Made by a program: the position numbers and the translations under genes
The notes under the pieces: generated by a model
What the model saw: only the letters and a program-made list of their open reading frames with translations
Database searches by the model: none
Told to the model about the DNA's origin: nothing
From: Paramyrothecium sp. XJ0827
Lineage: Eukaryota > Ascomycota > Sordariomycetes > Hypocreales > Stachybotryaceae
Direction: 5' to 3'
NCBI GenBank assembly: GCA_020881915.1
Contig: JAJFPB010000004.1
Coordinates: forward strand, 3,162,001 to 3,226,000
Length of the DNA: 64,000 nt
Shown here: positions 24,717 through 35,800 of the stretch, piece after piece
How the letters are laid out: every line of letters begins with the position of its first letter
Numbering within the stretch: position 1 is the first letter of the stretch

Positions 24717-26176
24717 GGTAGGTTTGGCGATCGCTGGCGGGCTACGTTGGGTGCCTCCTGGCCTGGAGCGCTGGGACTTAATGCTTTGGGGCTCTCCGTC
24801 ATACCCGCCTGAGAGTACACGCCCGTGCTTCCGCCGCTGATCGGAAGGGATGATATGCTTGTAGTAGGCGTGTGATTACCGCCCACACTGTTCTGTACAC
24901 TGGCGGACGTACCCGTGCCGCCGTGAGGCTGACCTACTCCAGGAGGATAAAGGCCGCTACCCGATGAACGTGGCCCTGCTGGAGGATACGTGCGGGAATG
25001 CGCCACGTAAGCGTCGTTCTGATGTTGAGTATTCATCCCAGGCATGCTTTGCCGCCGGAACTCATCATCGTCCCCGTTGTCATAGGCAAGGCCTGACATG
25101 GTAGAGTCGTCACCGTCGCCGACATCAAGTTCGTCGCCGTCGGCAAAGCTGCCCATGCTAGACCGCCTTCCAGCACAGCCACCGGCTCCCTTGCTGTGTC
25201 GCGCAAGGGCGTCGCCTCGCGCAAATTTACGGTCACACTTGGGGCAGACGTGAGGTTTTTCCCCGGTGTGAAGTTTGCCATGCCGCTTCAAGTCGTGCAA
25301 GCGGCGGAATCGCATCTGGCATTCGGTGCATACGTAGGGCTTCTCCTGGCTGTGCGTCAAGAGATGGCTCTTAAGGTTGTGATGGCGCGTGAACTCGGTA
25401 TTGCAATACGGGCACTTGTGCTTCTTGCCACCCGCTGACGTCGGAGACGTCTGGCCGGGTGAGGGGATAGGAAAGCTCATGCCGCGAGGAGGTGGTTCCG
25501 CAAGGCCAGCTGCAGCTTGCAAGGACCCTGGGTACGACAGGGAACTAGGCTGAGTCCTCTCCCCCTGAGCGTGGTCCTGCTGCGAGGGAATGGATTCGCC
25601 TTTGGCATCCACGTCCATGGGCGTGGGGCTTTCCGTGACAGGAACGCCAGCAAAGCTGGTGGCGCTCTGTGGACTCGTCTCGCCGCGGTCTTCGACGCGG
25701 GAAGCACTGGTCGGGGGTATGGATAAGAGGTTCGGGCTTTTCGGAGCGGCCTCCATCGCTGCCGTTGGGGCGGGTTGGGGAACGTCCGCCGGGCGGCTCA
25801 TTGCTTGTGTGGCCCCCGACATGAGGGACGCGAGCGCCTTGTGGCTTGGATTCTCGGTGGTTGGAGGTGGGCTCAAGGGCTGAAGGTGGTGCTGCTCCTC
25901 ACGACGTCGGCGCTCGTCCTCGAGGGCTGCCGCGCCTGTAAGAGGTGGCGGAGAGGACTGCACCGTCGCCAGGGCAAGTCGAGCTGACTTAGTAGGCGAG
26001 CCGAGAGGATTGAGCCTCTGGGAAGCCAAAGACCGCGGCGACGTCGGCTCAGGCTCGCGCGGACGCTTCAATAACCTGGCGCCAATGTCGTCGGTCGATA
26101 CGAGCGAGGGAGGGCCGGCAGCTGAGTGAGTTGAGGGCGGGGCTTCGGTCGCAACAGCGCCAGCGTCGGATGCCAT
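24347..26176 (-). CDS. C2H2 zinc-finger transcription factor with polyglutamine tract
   Basis: Single exon, 609 residues from the ATG at 26176 (MASDAG); three codons further upstream the frame only offers TTG. A long Pro/Ser-rich disordered N-terminus leads to three adjacent fingers at about residues 255-335: CPYCNTEFTRHHNLKSHLLTH, a second beginning YVCTECQMRF with RRLHDLKRH, and CPKCDRKFARGDALARH, whose last ligand is a Cys (H-x6-C), making it C2HC. Linkers QEKPY and TGEKPH are canonical. A disordered region follows, with about 14 Gln encoded by 24660-24716, then a C-terminal heptad coiled coil (AYIQTLEDKVKSLSDRV). This looks like a nuclear DNA-binding regulator conserved in Pezizomycotina; I cannot name the orthologue. 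It is followed upstream by an exceptionally long gene-free region. Confidence 0.88.
24660..24716 (-). repeat. CAG/CAA trinucleotide repeat (polyGln)
   Basis: A run of CTG/TTG triplets on the plus strand encodes glutamines, interrupted by one proline codon, inside the C2H2 factor. The near-pure CTG block at the distal end is the part most likely to vary in length between isolates. Confidence 0.9.
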
Positions 26177-29100
26177 GCGGTGCAACGTACGAGGGATGGT
26201 CTAGAGTAATTGTTGGGAACGCGCGGGACCCTGCTATGCAAGAGTCGCGATGTCTAACAGCTAAGGACTCGATCAACCAAACATGTCGAGGCGGACATGA
26301 GAGGTGTGGCTGAAGAACGTGGCGAGAGCTGGCTTCTCCGAGCTTCCCTCTCCGGCCTGGTGGTTTAGAGTAGCTGGCGGGGGATTGAAAAACTAAGAAA
26401 ATCCCAGAATTGATGTGGCAAGGGGCACTCGCGCAGGACAGAGGCAAGGAAAAGAAGAACAGGCGAAGTGGGATTTCTTTTTTGTTGTTGTGAAATGTTG
26501 ACGCGATGAGCCGCGATACTGGGAACCAGGCGCCAATTGCAAGGTGGGTAGATGAGAAAGTGTTTGAGAGGAAAGAGACTGGAGGACGGTTGGCTTGGGG
26601 CGGAGCCCAGCCTCTACAGCCCGGGTTCGCAAGGCAAATGTGGATTCAATAAACCGGCAAGGCAAGGCAGCGCAGCACAGCGCAGGTAAGCTGGCGAGGT
26701 ACCTACTCGCCCTCAGGCCCAGCACAGCAGCTTAGCCACCCAAGGTAAGGTATACTTTAGGATGCGGCGCAAAGGGCCAGAAGTGGGGCGGCCAGGCAAG
26801 GGTCGAACGTCAGCGGAGGAGAACGTGACAAAATTACACGGACGCACTCCGTCGGCCTTTGTCCGCAGGCTATTTCGCCCCCCAACAGACGCACAAACAC
26901 ACGCTCTCTCCTTCCCTCTTCCTCTCTCTCGCTCGCCCGCTCACCATCTTAATTTAGGTTGGTTATTCCAATGCATTGCAAAAAGAAGCCGGGTAAATCT
27001 GTTGGAATGCGAAACCGACAAGCTCTGAGCAGAGAAACTCGAGCCTCAACCTTACCATCCCCCAACGCTTCATGTTTTGATGTTCAACCCTATTCCCTGC
27101 GGCCCCGTAGATGCCGCGGTTGATGTTGGTCAGTTTATTTTGTCGCCGTCGGCCGGGCTGACAAGGTCAAAAAGTATTGGCACAGCCTACGAATATGGGT
27201 CATGTCCACTCAGCAGCCTCCCCGTCAAACTCTCTTGCCCGAGACGCTTGCACGTCAGATCAGATGTGTAGATCGGTTGTTTCACGCAGACGCCCGCCGA
27301 GAGGCGATTCTGCCAAGAGTAACATTAGATAATGGATCCCGGTTGAGCCACTGAGAGCGCCTTTACGGCCTCGCCTACTGACAATCTTGCCCGCGGCTGG
27401 AGATATTTCTCCTGCCTGATGAGCGCAAGTATCTCCACGACCAAGTCGCCATCCGACAATCGCACTCATACTACAGTAGAACGGTGGGCATCCCATTTGC
27501 GTCTCTCTCTGTCTAGATCATCCCTCTAGAACCGCTCACCGAGTGCCTGTTCGCAACACGAGTCTAATGTTTTAATGTCCACGAGGGAAGTGGTAAAGGC
27601 GTGCATCCTTGAATTCCGCGCCGGTATATTAGAGCGTGGCGGTGCAGCGAGGGGGCGGAGCTGGGACTAAGCGACGGCCAACAAAGAGTACCTACACGAG
27701 CGAGTGGTTCCGCCGTTACGTTTTAAGGTCATTTATATTATAAGGACCCGGAAAGTAGTCTGTTGGCACTTTGACTACTGGGAGGTACCTTATGCGGCAA
27801 TTCGATGTTAAGCAGCCTTGGAAAAGCAGAGATTTTATGGCCACCATCGATGGGTCAACATCATTTGAATCGACTCGTCCTCAGCCATTTACGGCATCAT
27901 ACCTTAGCTGGGGAACTTCCTACGGGCTACTCACCCCTGTCGCTTGCTTCTCAATCTTTACATCCCAAATCCGACTATCGGTTACGCCACCGTCCAGGCC
28001 AATGGCCACTGTCACCTTCACTCACTTAGACGGTGCCAGTACCTGGGGCGCTCGAACCCATGGAGAGCTAAGGTAATGATCCGATGGTGTGGCCTGACGA
28101 CATGCCAGCATGACGAGGAGGCAGTCAGCAGCACCGGCAGCTGGGATGTAAGCCAGCATCACGAGAGCCAGAGTTGGTTGAATCCCATTCAATAAAAGCA
28201 CGGCACCCCAACACGCTCCAGCCAAGCCAGCTTCGACAATGTCACACACACATCGGTCGCGCCAACGTCATCAACATTGCAGTAATGGGTAGGAGTGGAT
28301 CCTGAGAATCTTAGTTGAAGCTGAAAAGGATGTGGGCAATTGACTTCGGGATCTGGCGATGCCGGGCGATTGTCAAGGGGTCACTACGACTCTACCAGTC
28401 GTTGTTCTTGTCCAGATTGTAGCATCCGATTCGCCCTTTCCAGCAAGTCATCGAGTGGTGTGGCAAAACAATGAGGTCGAACCTCACAGTGCCACGGTGA
28501 CCGGGTCCTTGGGGCCCGGCTCGTAGTATCCCAGCCTTGCCTTGGTGACGTTGCTCACCGGACTAGCCCAAACCGAAGAGGGGCGAAGCTGCAACTTGGC
28601 TCAGCTGCCCGTCCCGCAAAGTAGCCCAAAGTTGACTTTTGGTGTTTTGACTCTAGCCCGAAGAAACGGTGACAGGTGGCGGCTAAGCCGAAAAGAGGCG
28701 AGATGACTGCTGCAAAGTCCCAGCGTGGAGTCTTCACCCCGGATCAAGGCTGGCTAAGGTGCAGAATCCCGAATGCCATCCCAGCCACAACATGGAGACC
28801 AGGAACTATCGCCTGGTGTGCCTTTTCAGCCCAGCCACTATTGGCTGCAGGCTGCCATCAATACTTTCCTGCATGGACAGACTACGTGAGCTTTGTGATC
28901 ACGATCGTCAATGTCGCGAACCAGTTCCCCAGCAACAGATTATCACTGGCAGCGGCCCACTTCGACCTTCTCCTGGTGAAATATGGCTTGACCGTCACCG
29001 TCGCATCCAAACACAGGCATTGGACCAGCCGATCACTGGGAAGACGGCAGCGCAAAAGGATGACATTATGATCCCTGTTGATGCTCTGATTGGCTGTCAT

Positions 29101-29504
29101 CGTTGTCAGAACCTTTACGGCTTCGTCAAATCATGTGGCCGAATTGCAAATTGTTGGTGATCTGCACCCTCAAATTTGCGCCGCTAGCCTGGCGAGGTAT
29201 TGTCTTGCTTTCAGGTGGCTGTTAGGGGTCTTATCGCTGCAATACTAGACGACTATTTAGGAGGCTGAGGATCTTGAGCTTTCCGGTCTTCCCAGCGTGA
29301 GCAGCACTGTAACGGGCATTGCCAGAGCACGTGTGGGATGATACCCGAAGGGGTAGTGGTTCGGTATTGCTAGCGGTCAACCAGCAGTGACTAGAAAGCG
29401 GCGGGGGATGATCTTCATAACATTACCACCTTCAAAACCGAGAAAGACCCAGGCAAGCAATTAGCAAAATGAGCAATACTGCAGATCTACAGAGGTACAA
29501 AGCC

Positions 29505-29700
29505 ATGCAAATAATTTAAATATAAAAAATTACTTAATAAAGGAGTCAAATAAAAGGTACTTATTACAAGTAATTAAATAAAAATCTGAGTTAAATAGTA
29601 TTAAATCTAAATCCTCTTATAAGTATTTTTCAACGTATTTTCTCCTATATTCTTGCTTTTTTCAACGTATTTTCTCCTATATTTTTGCTAATGTTACAAG
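29505..29700. other. AT-rich RIP-like patch
   Basis: About 200 bp of very AT- and TA-rich sequence with abrupt borders to GC-balanced DNA. Such islands in Pezizomycotina commonly come from repeat-induced point mutation of a repeat. No coding trace survives here. Confidence 0.55.
29625..29688. repeat. 32-bp tandem repeat, two copies
   Basis: Two adjacent copies of a unit with core CAACGTATTTTCTCCTATAT, starting at 29631 and 29663 (period 32), each preceded by a T-run. They differ at a single C/T position and T-run length, so this duplication is young compared with the surrounding AT-rich decay. Confidence 0.85.
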
Positions 29701-32700
29701 AGAGGATATCTTTGTGGTCTCTTTTTTGGCACACCGTTGCCGGAGCGCCTTTTCGAGGCCAAGATCCACAGCGCTGCTTATCTGATAATCCCTCCTGCAT
29801 CAAGAGGTTTCTCAGCTGGCTTGTAGCACCCGCTCAGGCCCAAGCAGCAAGGATCAAGAGGTTATCAGCCTCATCAAACGATCGGCATTCCTGCTTGTCT
29901 GTCGAATTCGCACAGCTGCGATCAAAGCCTGCGACAACGCCGGTGGGTCCGAGTCTCAGTACAAATGGAATGCATGTGGCCAAGGCAACTTGATAACGGA
30001 TGACTACGTTGAAGGCATATCGTCACGATCGTGAAGCTGGAACAAGCTATTGTAGGACACTATTTTGTCGGGTTCCGGACCAGCTGCCTAGACCTTCCAT
30101 TGTGGCTTTTGCTGCAGTCCCTATCGGCAAATGTAGACATGGCAATGGTGCGATAGATGGACAAAACGACGGCAGGCGATGGAGCTGATGTTAGTACTGG
30201 CCAGCTCAGGGCGTAGAAGTTGAAAGTGACGACCTTTGGACAGACCCAGCGAATGTTCAAACGAGGAAAATTACCTCAAAGACGGGATAGACAGCCTGTG
30301 GAGGCAAGGTCCGCTATCCACGACGAGATTTCATGGTTGGCATTGAAAGCCTTGCATCATGACCCGAAAAGCCATTCCGGAGTTCGGATATGAAGAAGGG
30401 CTCTGGCCGATCCTGGAATGCGACGCGAAGGAAACCCCTTTCCACGTTGTGTGGTGGCCACGCCGATCTCGAGCGTCCCCGGACGCGCTCGACCAAGTGC
30501 CTGTCTGGTGCGAGCGGCGAACGCGGTGATGAGATTCAACGCCTTACAGTTGCCTTGCGGTAGCGTACGGCAAGCCAATTAAGAGACATGTTGGGCGAGA
30601 TCTCCCGTGATTGCCGAATACTGTTGGAAAAAGCAAAAGGATGGACTACACTGGGGTGGCTCCTACGGCGACCGGTGGAAGCGACCGTTGAAGTGACTGC
30701 GGAAGAGACGGTGGCTGACGAAGTATTGGCGAAACGACGCTGACTCTGCGCTCATCCCATCCCACCCTACCCCCCCCACCCCTTTTACGAGCCAATGTTC
30801 TGAGATTTCGATATTTGCAGTAGTTCTCAAATATTCGTAGCAAAAAATAGAACATGGTTCTGGTAATAGGAGCATTCTGTGAGGGCGGGCTCGACTCACC
30901 CACCCATCCACTTTCGTAGTCTCTTTTGCTCATTGCCGGGGAGGGGATGCCTATGAGCTAAGGCTGGTGACTGATGTCTTGGCTCCGGCGATCCCATTTT
31001 GCGCCAGATTATCACAACCTGCCTTTGGCCCCTGCAGCCCACAGCAGGTGCAAGGATCAGTCTTGCCGGGGCCTGAAACATGAACCCGTCCGATAGAGTT
31101 CTTAACATGGTCTTTATCAACATGGGATGACGATGGGGATGCGCGTTTGACGAGGAGCGCATGTGCTGTATGCTGTACAGATGAACAGCACGCGCTTAAG
31201 TGCTGTGCTACCTTACTCCAATGATCATCTGAGGCGCAACCAACCGGGCCAACAATGAGGGCCCTTGGGAATAGGGGGCAGTGCACCGAAATTTCCCAGA
31301 TTGGACTTGGCCAGGCCTGTGTGGCTGATACAGTCCAGTCACCAGTCATGAAAAACACAACGGTTGTGCATGCAAGCTGGGCACCTGAATAAGGCAATTG
31401 CTCCTGGCTGCAGAGCAAACGCTCGGTCGGCTGACTGGCCCTCGTTTCAACGGCAAGGCATTTTGTTTTCTGGGCTTTGCCGACGCAAGTTCGTATCTTC
31501 AAGGCCGCGTCAGATCCTTATTTCGTGCCAAGGGTTGCCAGTGGGTCGCTCGTAACTAGGGGACTTCCATGGAGATGCGGAAGGAGGAGTGGTCACCGTG
31601 CGGCCATGGGCCATGGTTTTGTTTTCCCAAGATCCTATCCAAATGCGAATAACCGAGGGGATGCCTCTCTCGGCCGCTCTAGTTGGCCGCTTACCAGAAG
31701 AAGCAAGGTGTAAGAAGTGCTAAGGTCAGGTACCCGGGCGGCGACAATCAAGCTCCACATATTAAGACTCGCCGTACCTGCATAACTGGTAGATTGCCAG
31801 CCACCCCGTTCACCTCAAACTGGCTGTCTCTGCTCGTTTGGCCCCTCGTTGAGGACCTCGTTGAGGAGCAGAAATGAAAGAAAACTTCGTGGCGGGCGGC
31901 CTCGAAGATCGCGCCCTGGGGAAGGGGAGCGAAGACGGGCCACGAGCTACGCGCGCGACTGCTGCTGCGCTTCACCGCGCTCCGGTGCCGTCACGAGAGT
32001 CCGTGTCTCTGGCCCCGGGCCCTGCTCAGAAATGAAGAATTTCGCGTCGAGAGGGGGCGCCGGGAGGCCACTCGCCATGCCCAGCCTCCATCTGGCCTCT
32101 GCCCGCGCAGTGACCTCGAGTAACAGGCGCTTGCGTGAACTTGAGGCGAGAGAAGGCGCTTGTTCTGTCAAAGTAGATGAGATCTAATTTGTGGTTGATT
32201 AATTGTATTTCCTTGGTCTGAGCAAATTGGGTGCGATTCGACCACAGGCTCCGCTTCGCCTTGCCTGACTCCTATGCCGTTTACCGCTCAGTGGACAAGA
32301 CGAGTCTTGCCAATCACGGCAATAATGTGCGTCTTGGCTACCTGACCGCTGCGTGTGCCAAGCTACCGAGCTAACGCCAGGGGGATACTTAGTGTCCACG
32401 CCGTCGCTGCAAGCGGGACCAGGTACCCGCGAGACAATTTCGTTGTAGCGCTCCCAGTAACGTAACTAGCCCCGTCCCATGTACCCGCCATGCGGCTTGG
32501 TGCATCACTAACTGACGACAATCCAATTTCCCACGGGCCCGACCAGCGCCCCCCCCCCCCCTTCAGGCTCGTGGGTCGTTGTCCCTACCTCTTTGTCTCT
32601 GCCGTGCGTCCTTGCTTGTTGCTCTCCGTTGGTCTGGGGCACCCAGGCCCCTGTCGCATGTCTGGAACCACCATGGCTGTCTTCAATCCCTTCCTCCCTT

Positions 32701-33062
32701 CTATTCTCTCTCCTCTCTCACTCATCGCGCTTTCCTCCAAAAGAGAGTCTCGTGCTCTCTACCACGCTCTTTGAAGCCCGGTTCCAGTGCCATTACACTC
32801 GCTTAAACAACATTCGTTCCCTACGGGTCCTATTCAGCGGCCAATCCGCCAACATCAATATCTCCTAAGGTTCGTTGTTTATGCCTGGTCGACGTTGAGT
32901 GGAAGCCGGTTCAACAGTCACAAAGCCCGCGCCCAAGCATCATTTCACAGTTTCTTGTCCACGAATCACCCGATTTCCATACTACTTCCGTACAAATGCG
33001 CCCGTTGGACTAGACTAACGCATCTCTTGAAAAACAGGACGTTGAATTGAACCTGAGCAACC

Positions 33063-34456
33063 ATGAAGGCTTTTATCAAGTACGGCATTGCGGCTTCCCT
33101 CGTCGCCGGCGCCGTCGCCGACCACCGTCACCAGCACCGACACGTCAGAAAGAATGTGGGCTCCCCCGTCGAGAAGCGAGAGCCCGACGCTGTCACCGAA
33201 TACGTTGTCGGCCCAACCGAGACCGTCTACGAGCTGGGTGGAAAGGTGATCGATGCTGCGAAGGCAAAGGAGGGCCTGAAGGATGGAGACTTCGTCATCA
33301 TCGGCGAGACTACGCCGACCTACTCTCCTCCTCCTCCCCCTCCCAAGCCAACCACTTCCAGCGCCGAGCCGGACATGGGCGCCAAGTTCTTCGAATCCAA
33401 GCCTGCTTCAAGCTCGACCCCCACTCCTACTCCCGAGCCCACCACGTCCGACCCCCCCAAGCCCACGACCTCCAAGGTTGAGCCTCCCCCTGCTCCATCC
33501 AAGCCTGCCGAGCCCGCCGAGCCAGTACCCGAAGACAACGCTGGGGGTATCGATGCCGAATTCCCCAGTGGCAAGGTCAAGTGTTCCGAGTTTCCCTCCA
33601 AATGGGGCGCCATTGCCCTCGACTGGCTGGATATGGGCGGCTGGTCTGGAATCCAGTTTGTTCCCGATTTCACCTCGAGCTCTCTGAGCATCAGCAGCAT
33701 TATCACCGGTATCGCGGGCCAGACTTGCGGACCCGGTGGCATGTGCTCTTATGCCTGCCCACCTGGATACCAGAAGAGCCAGTGGCCTGAGGCTCAGGGT
33801 GCCACCAAGCAGTCCATCGGTGGCCTGTACTGCAACTCGGACGGCTACCTCGAGCTTACGCGCAAGGAATCCAACAAACTCTGCGAGAGAGGCGAGGGCG
33901 GTGTGACGATCCAGAACGACCTCGACGTCGAGGTCGCAACCTGCCGCACTGACTACCCCGGAACTGAGAGCATGGTTATCCCCGCAGTCGCGAAGCCCGG
34001 ATCCAAGGTTGAGGTCTGCAACCCCAGCCAAGACAAGTACTACATCTGGGATGGCATGAGCACCTCGGCTCAGTGGTACATCAACAAGAAGGGATACGGC
34101 GTGAAGGATGCTTGCGTGTGGGACAGCGCTAAGGACCCCGAGGGCGCCGGCAACTGGTCGCCCGCCATTCTCGGTGTTGGCAAGGCCAAGGACGGCATCA
34201 CCTACATCTCCATCTTCCGCAACCTTCCCTCCAGCCACGCTTGGCTGGACTTCAACGTTGAGATCACTGGCGATGTCAACAGCAAGTGCTCCTACATCGA
34301 CGGAAAATTCACCGGAGGCTCCGACGGTTGCACGGTAAGCATGACTCCCCTACGAGCTATTCCCCTTCGTAATGAGATGAATGATGCTAACGTGGTTTTA
34401 ATGGGATGTAGACCGGAATGCGCGATGGCGGCAAGGCCATCGTCCGATACTTCTAA
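33063..34456 (+). CDS. SUN-family secreted cell-wall protein (GH132)
   Basis: SUN proteins are secreted, wall-associated and act in septation and wall remodelling; some are assigned beta-1,3-glucanase activity (GH132). Exons 33063-34334 and 34412-34456, 438 residues; the second exon supplies only TGMRDGGKAIVRYF. A signal peptide is clear (KAFIKYGIAASLVAGAVA, cleavage near residue 20), followed by a His-rich stretch, a Kex2-type KR at about residue 40, a Pro/Ser/Thr-rich linker (about 90-160) and the SUN domain from about 170: KCSEFPSKWGAIALDWL, GGWSGIQF, the Cys-rich CGPGGMCSYACPPGYQKSQWP, GGLYCNSDGYL and GNWSPAILGVGK. If the intron is not removed, the frame runs on for 40 unrelated residues to 34496, so the spliced form is preferred. 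Homologues are usually named SUN4 or SIM1. Confidence 0.93.
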
Positions 34457-35800
34457 GCCCCTCGATTCCATGAAAACCTGGATGGGCTTCGTGTGATGAC
34501 TAGCGTGCAATTCAGTCTTCGTGTGCATATTCGTGTTTAGCGGCCTGCCGTTTCTGAGAGTAAGAGTCGAAAGGAAAATCAAGGCCTTCTACGAGATAAG
34601 CTGGGCTCTGGAACTGGTAGTGAGAACCGGCCATTGGGAACCCGTTGATTCGGGAAGAGAGGCACGTGACCTACGGATACCACTCAGTTCGCAGGCAACG
34701 ATACGACCGGCTCTATTGCCAACAACTCGAGGGTCGCTTGTCAAGTAGGGGGGAAATACCCATGCATTCTTTGGTGAACTCTCGGAGGATTTCTGTACAT
34801 TTTCGATGATCGTCTCTCTGCCCTAGGTGGTGCGATATTGTGCTTCTTGGTATAATTGTAATTCTTCCTTGCTCACGTAAACCATTTGATGGGTGCAGTG
34901 CCTGGCTTGGGTAAGACCTCGTAATGCAGGTGGATCGAGCATGGGCTCAGTCTCTTCGTGGCAACCTCATGGGATACGTGGTTGTAGCTGTATGCCATGA
35001 ATCCTACTTTAAACCTGTCTCATTTATTGGGAAGACCAATGGCGTAATATCGATGTAATAATCCTTCCTCGGCAGCCGGAACTCGGACGCCAATTAAGTT
35101 TCGAAATGATGCAGCCACATTCAAGCCATCTTGAAATGTACCTGTCGCCCTTTTATTGGTAAAGGAATGGTTGGACAGGTTCACAATTGGTAAGATGGAG
35201 TTTCTAGGAAACGTGCGCTCGGATGGCACTTGTACCGAAAGTTGGGGTAAACCAATTGTTCGTCCGACACGGGCACATGCGTACCTATTCTGGGAAAGAA
35301 TCACAGACATAAGGTACCTTAGACCCCACCTACTGCATGATTGAGACAAACCCGCATCTCGTGATGTCGACATTTACGTATTGGATTCCTCCAGCTTCTC
35401 TTCTTTGACCTGCGCTTGGCGCGGCGGGGGGAGGGGAGGGGAATATCGTTATCGGCCCCAACCTCTCTCCCCGCGCTCCCCTCCGGCACCTGGGGCTCCA
35501 GGGCTGCGGGAACTCTCTTCATCTCATCAATTGATCAAACCTGAAGCTAGCGATTGTTACATCATCATCGCATCGAGCGTGTCCACATGAACGCTTGCTG
35601 TGGCGACGGGAACTAAAATCCCAAGCGCGTCCCTCTACCAACGCTCCCTATCCACCGCAGTTGGCTCCCCCGCCACGAAAAGCCGGTTTTCGGTGACGAC
35701 AGCGACTTTTTTTTTTCTTCTTCCCTTTCGAGTCTTCTCGAGCTCCCTTACCTTCCCTTCTCTCTTGCTTCAATCCGGTCGGTCTTTGCTCCTCGCCACC
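34457..35800. other. Intergenic SUN protein / MFS carrier
   Basis: No supported gene. A 117-codon ATG frame on the minus strand (35020-35373) has no recognisable feature. A 12-bp perfect palindrome TAAGGTACCTTA is at 35310-35321. Confidence 0.5.
35310..35321. promoter_or_regulatory. AAGGTACCTT palindrome (12-bp form)
   Basis: Perfect 12-bp inverted repeat TAAGGTACCTTA about 480 bp upstream of the MFS start. The 10-bp core also occurs at 42075-42084 and 63372-63381. A dimeric binding site is possible; function is inferred only from recurrence. Confidence 0.4.

Larger units (their letters stand above)
26177..33062. other. Gene-poor 6.9-kb region
   Basis: The longest stretch without a supported gene. 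Short frames occur on both strands, but none has homology I recognise, good splice structure or sustained codon bias. It includes the upstream region of the C2H2 factor (AGGTA pentamers at 26741-26756), a GAGGTACCTT at 27782-27791, an AT-rich patch at about 29505-29700, a small tandem block near 31846-31869 (CCTCGTTGAGGA twice), a C-run at about 32551-32561 and the C/T-rich promoter of the SUN gene. Old transposon debris, long regulatory DNA or non-coding transcripts are all possible. Confidence 0.6.

Noticed and set aside
28050..28480. Sequences resembling a tRNA B box (GGTTCGA) on the minus strand near 28051 and 28468
   Set aside because: Neither matches the full B-box consensus nor has a paired A box or a foldable cloverleaf around it.
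31849..32187. Arg/Ser-rich 112-codon plus-strand frame with an opposing frame at 31947-32171
   Set aside because: Both strands are open because of a local GC-rich patch; neither shows homology, and the amino-acid make-up is typical of chance frames.
33063..34496. Unspliced 477-residue version of the SUN protein
   Set aside because: A good GTAAGC donor and TGTAG acceptor restore a C-terminus ending IVRYF; the readthrough tail is unlike the family.
35020..35373. 117-codon ATG frame on the minus strand
   Set aside because: No recognised motif, no flanking splice or promoter signals; kept only as a weak possibility.
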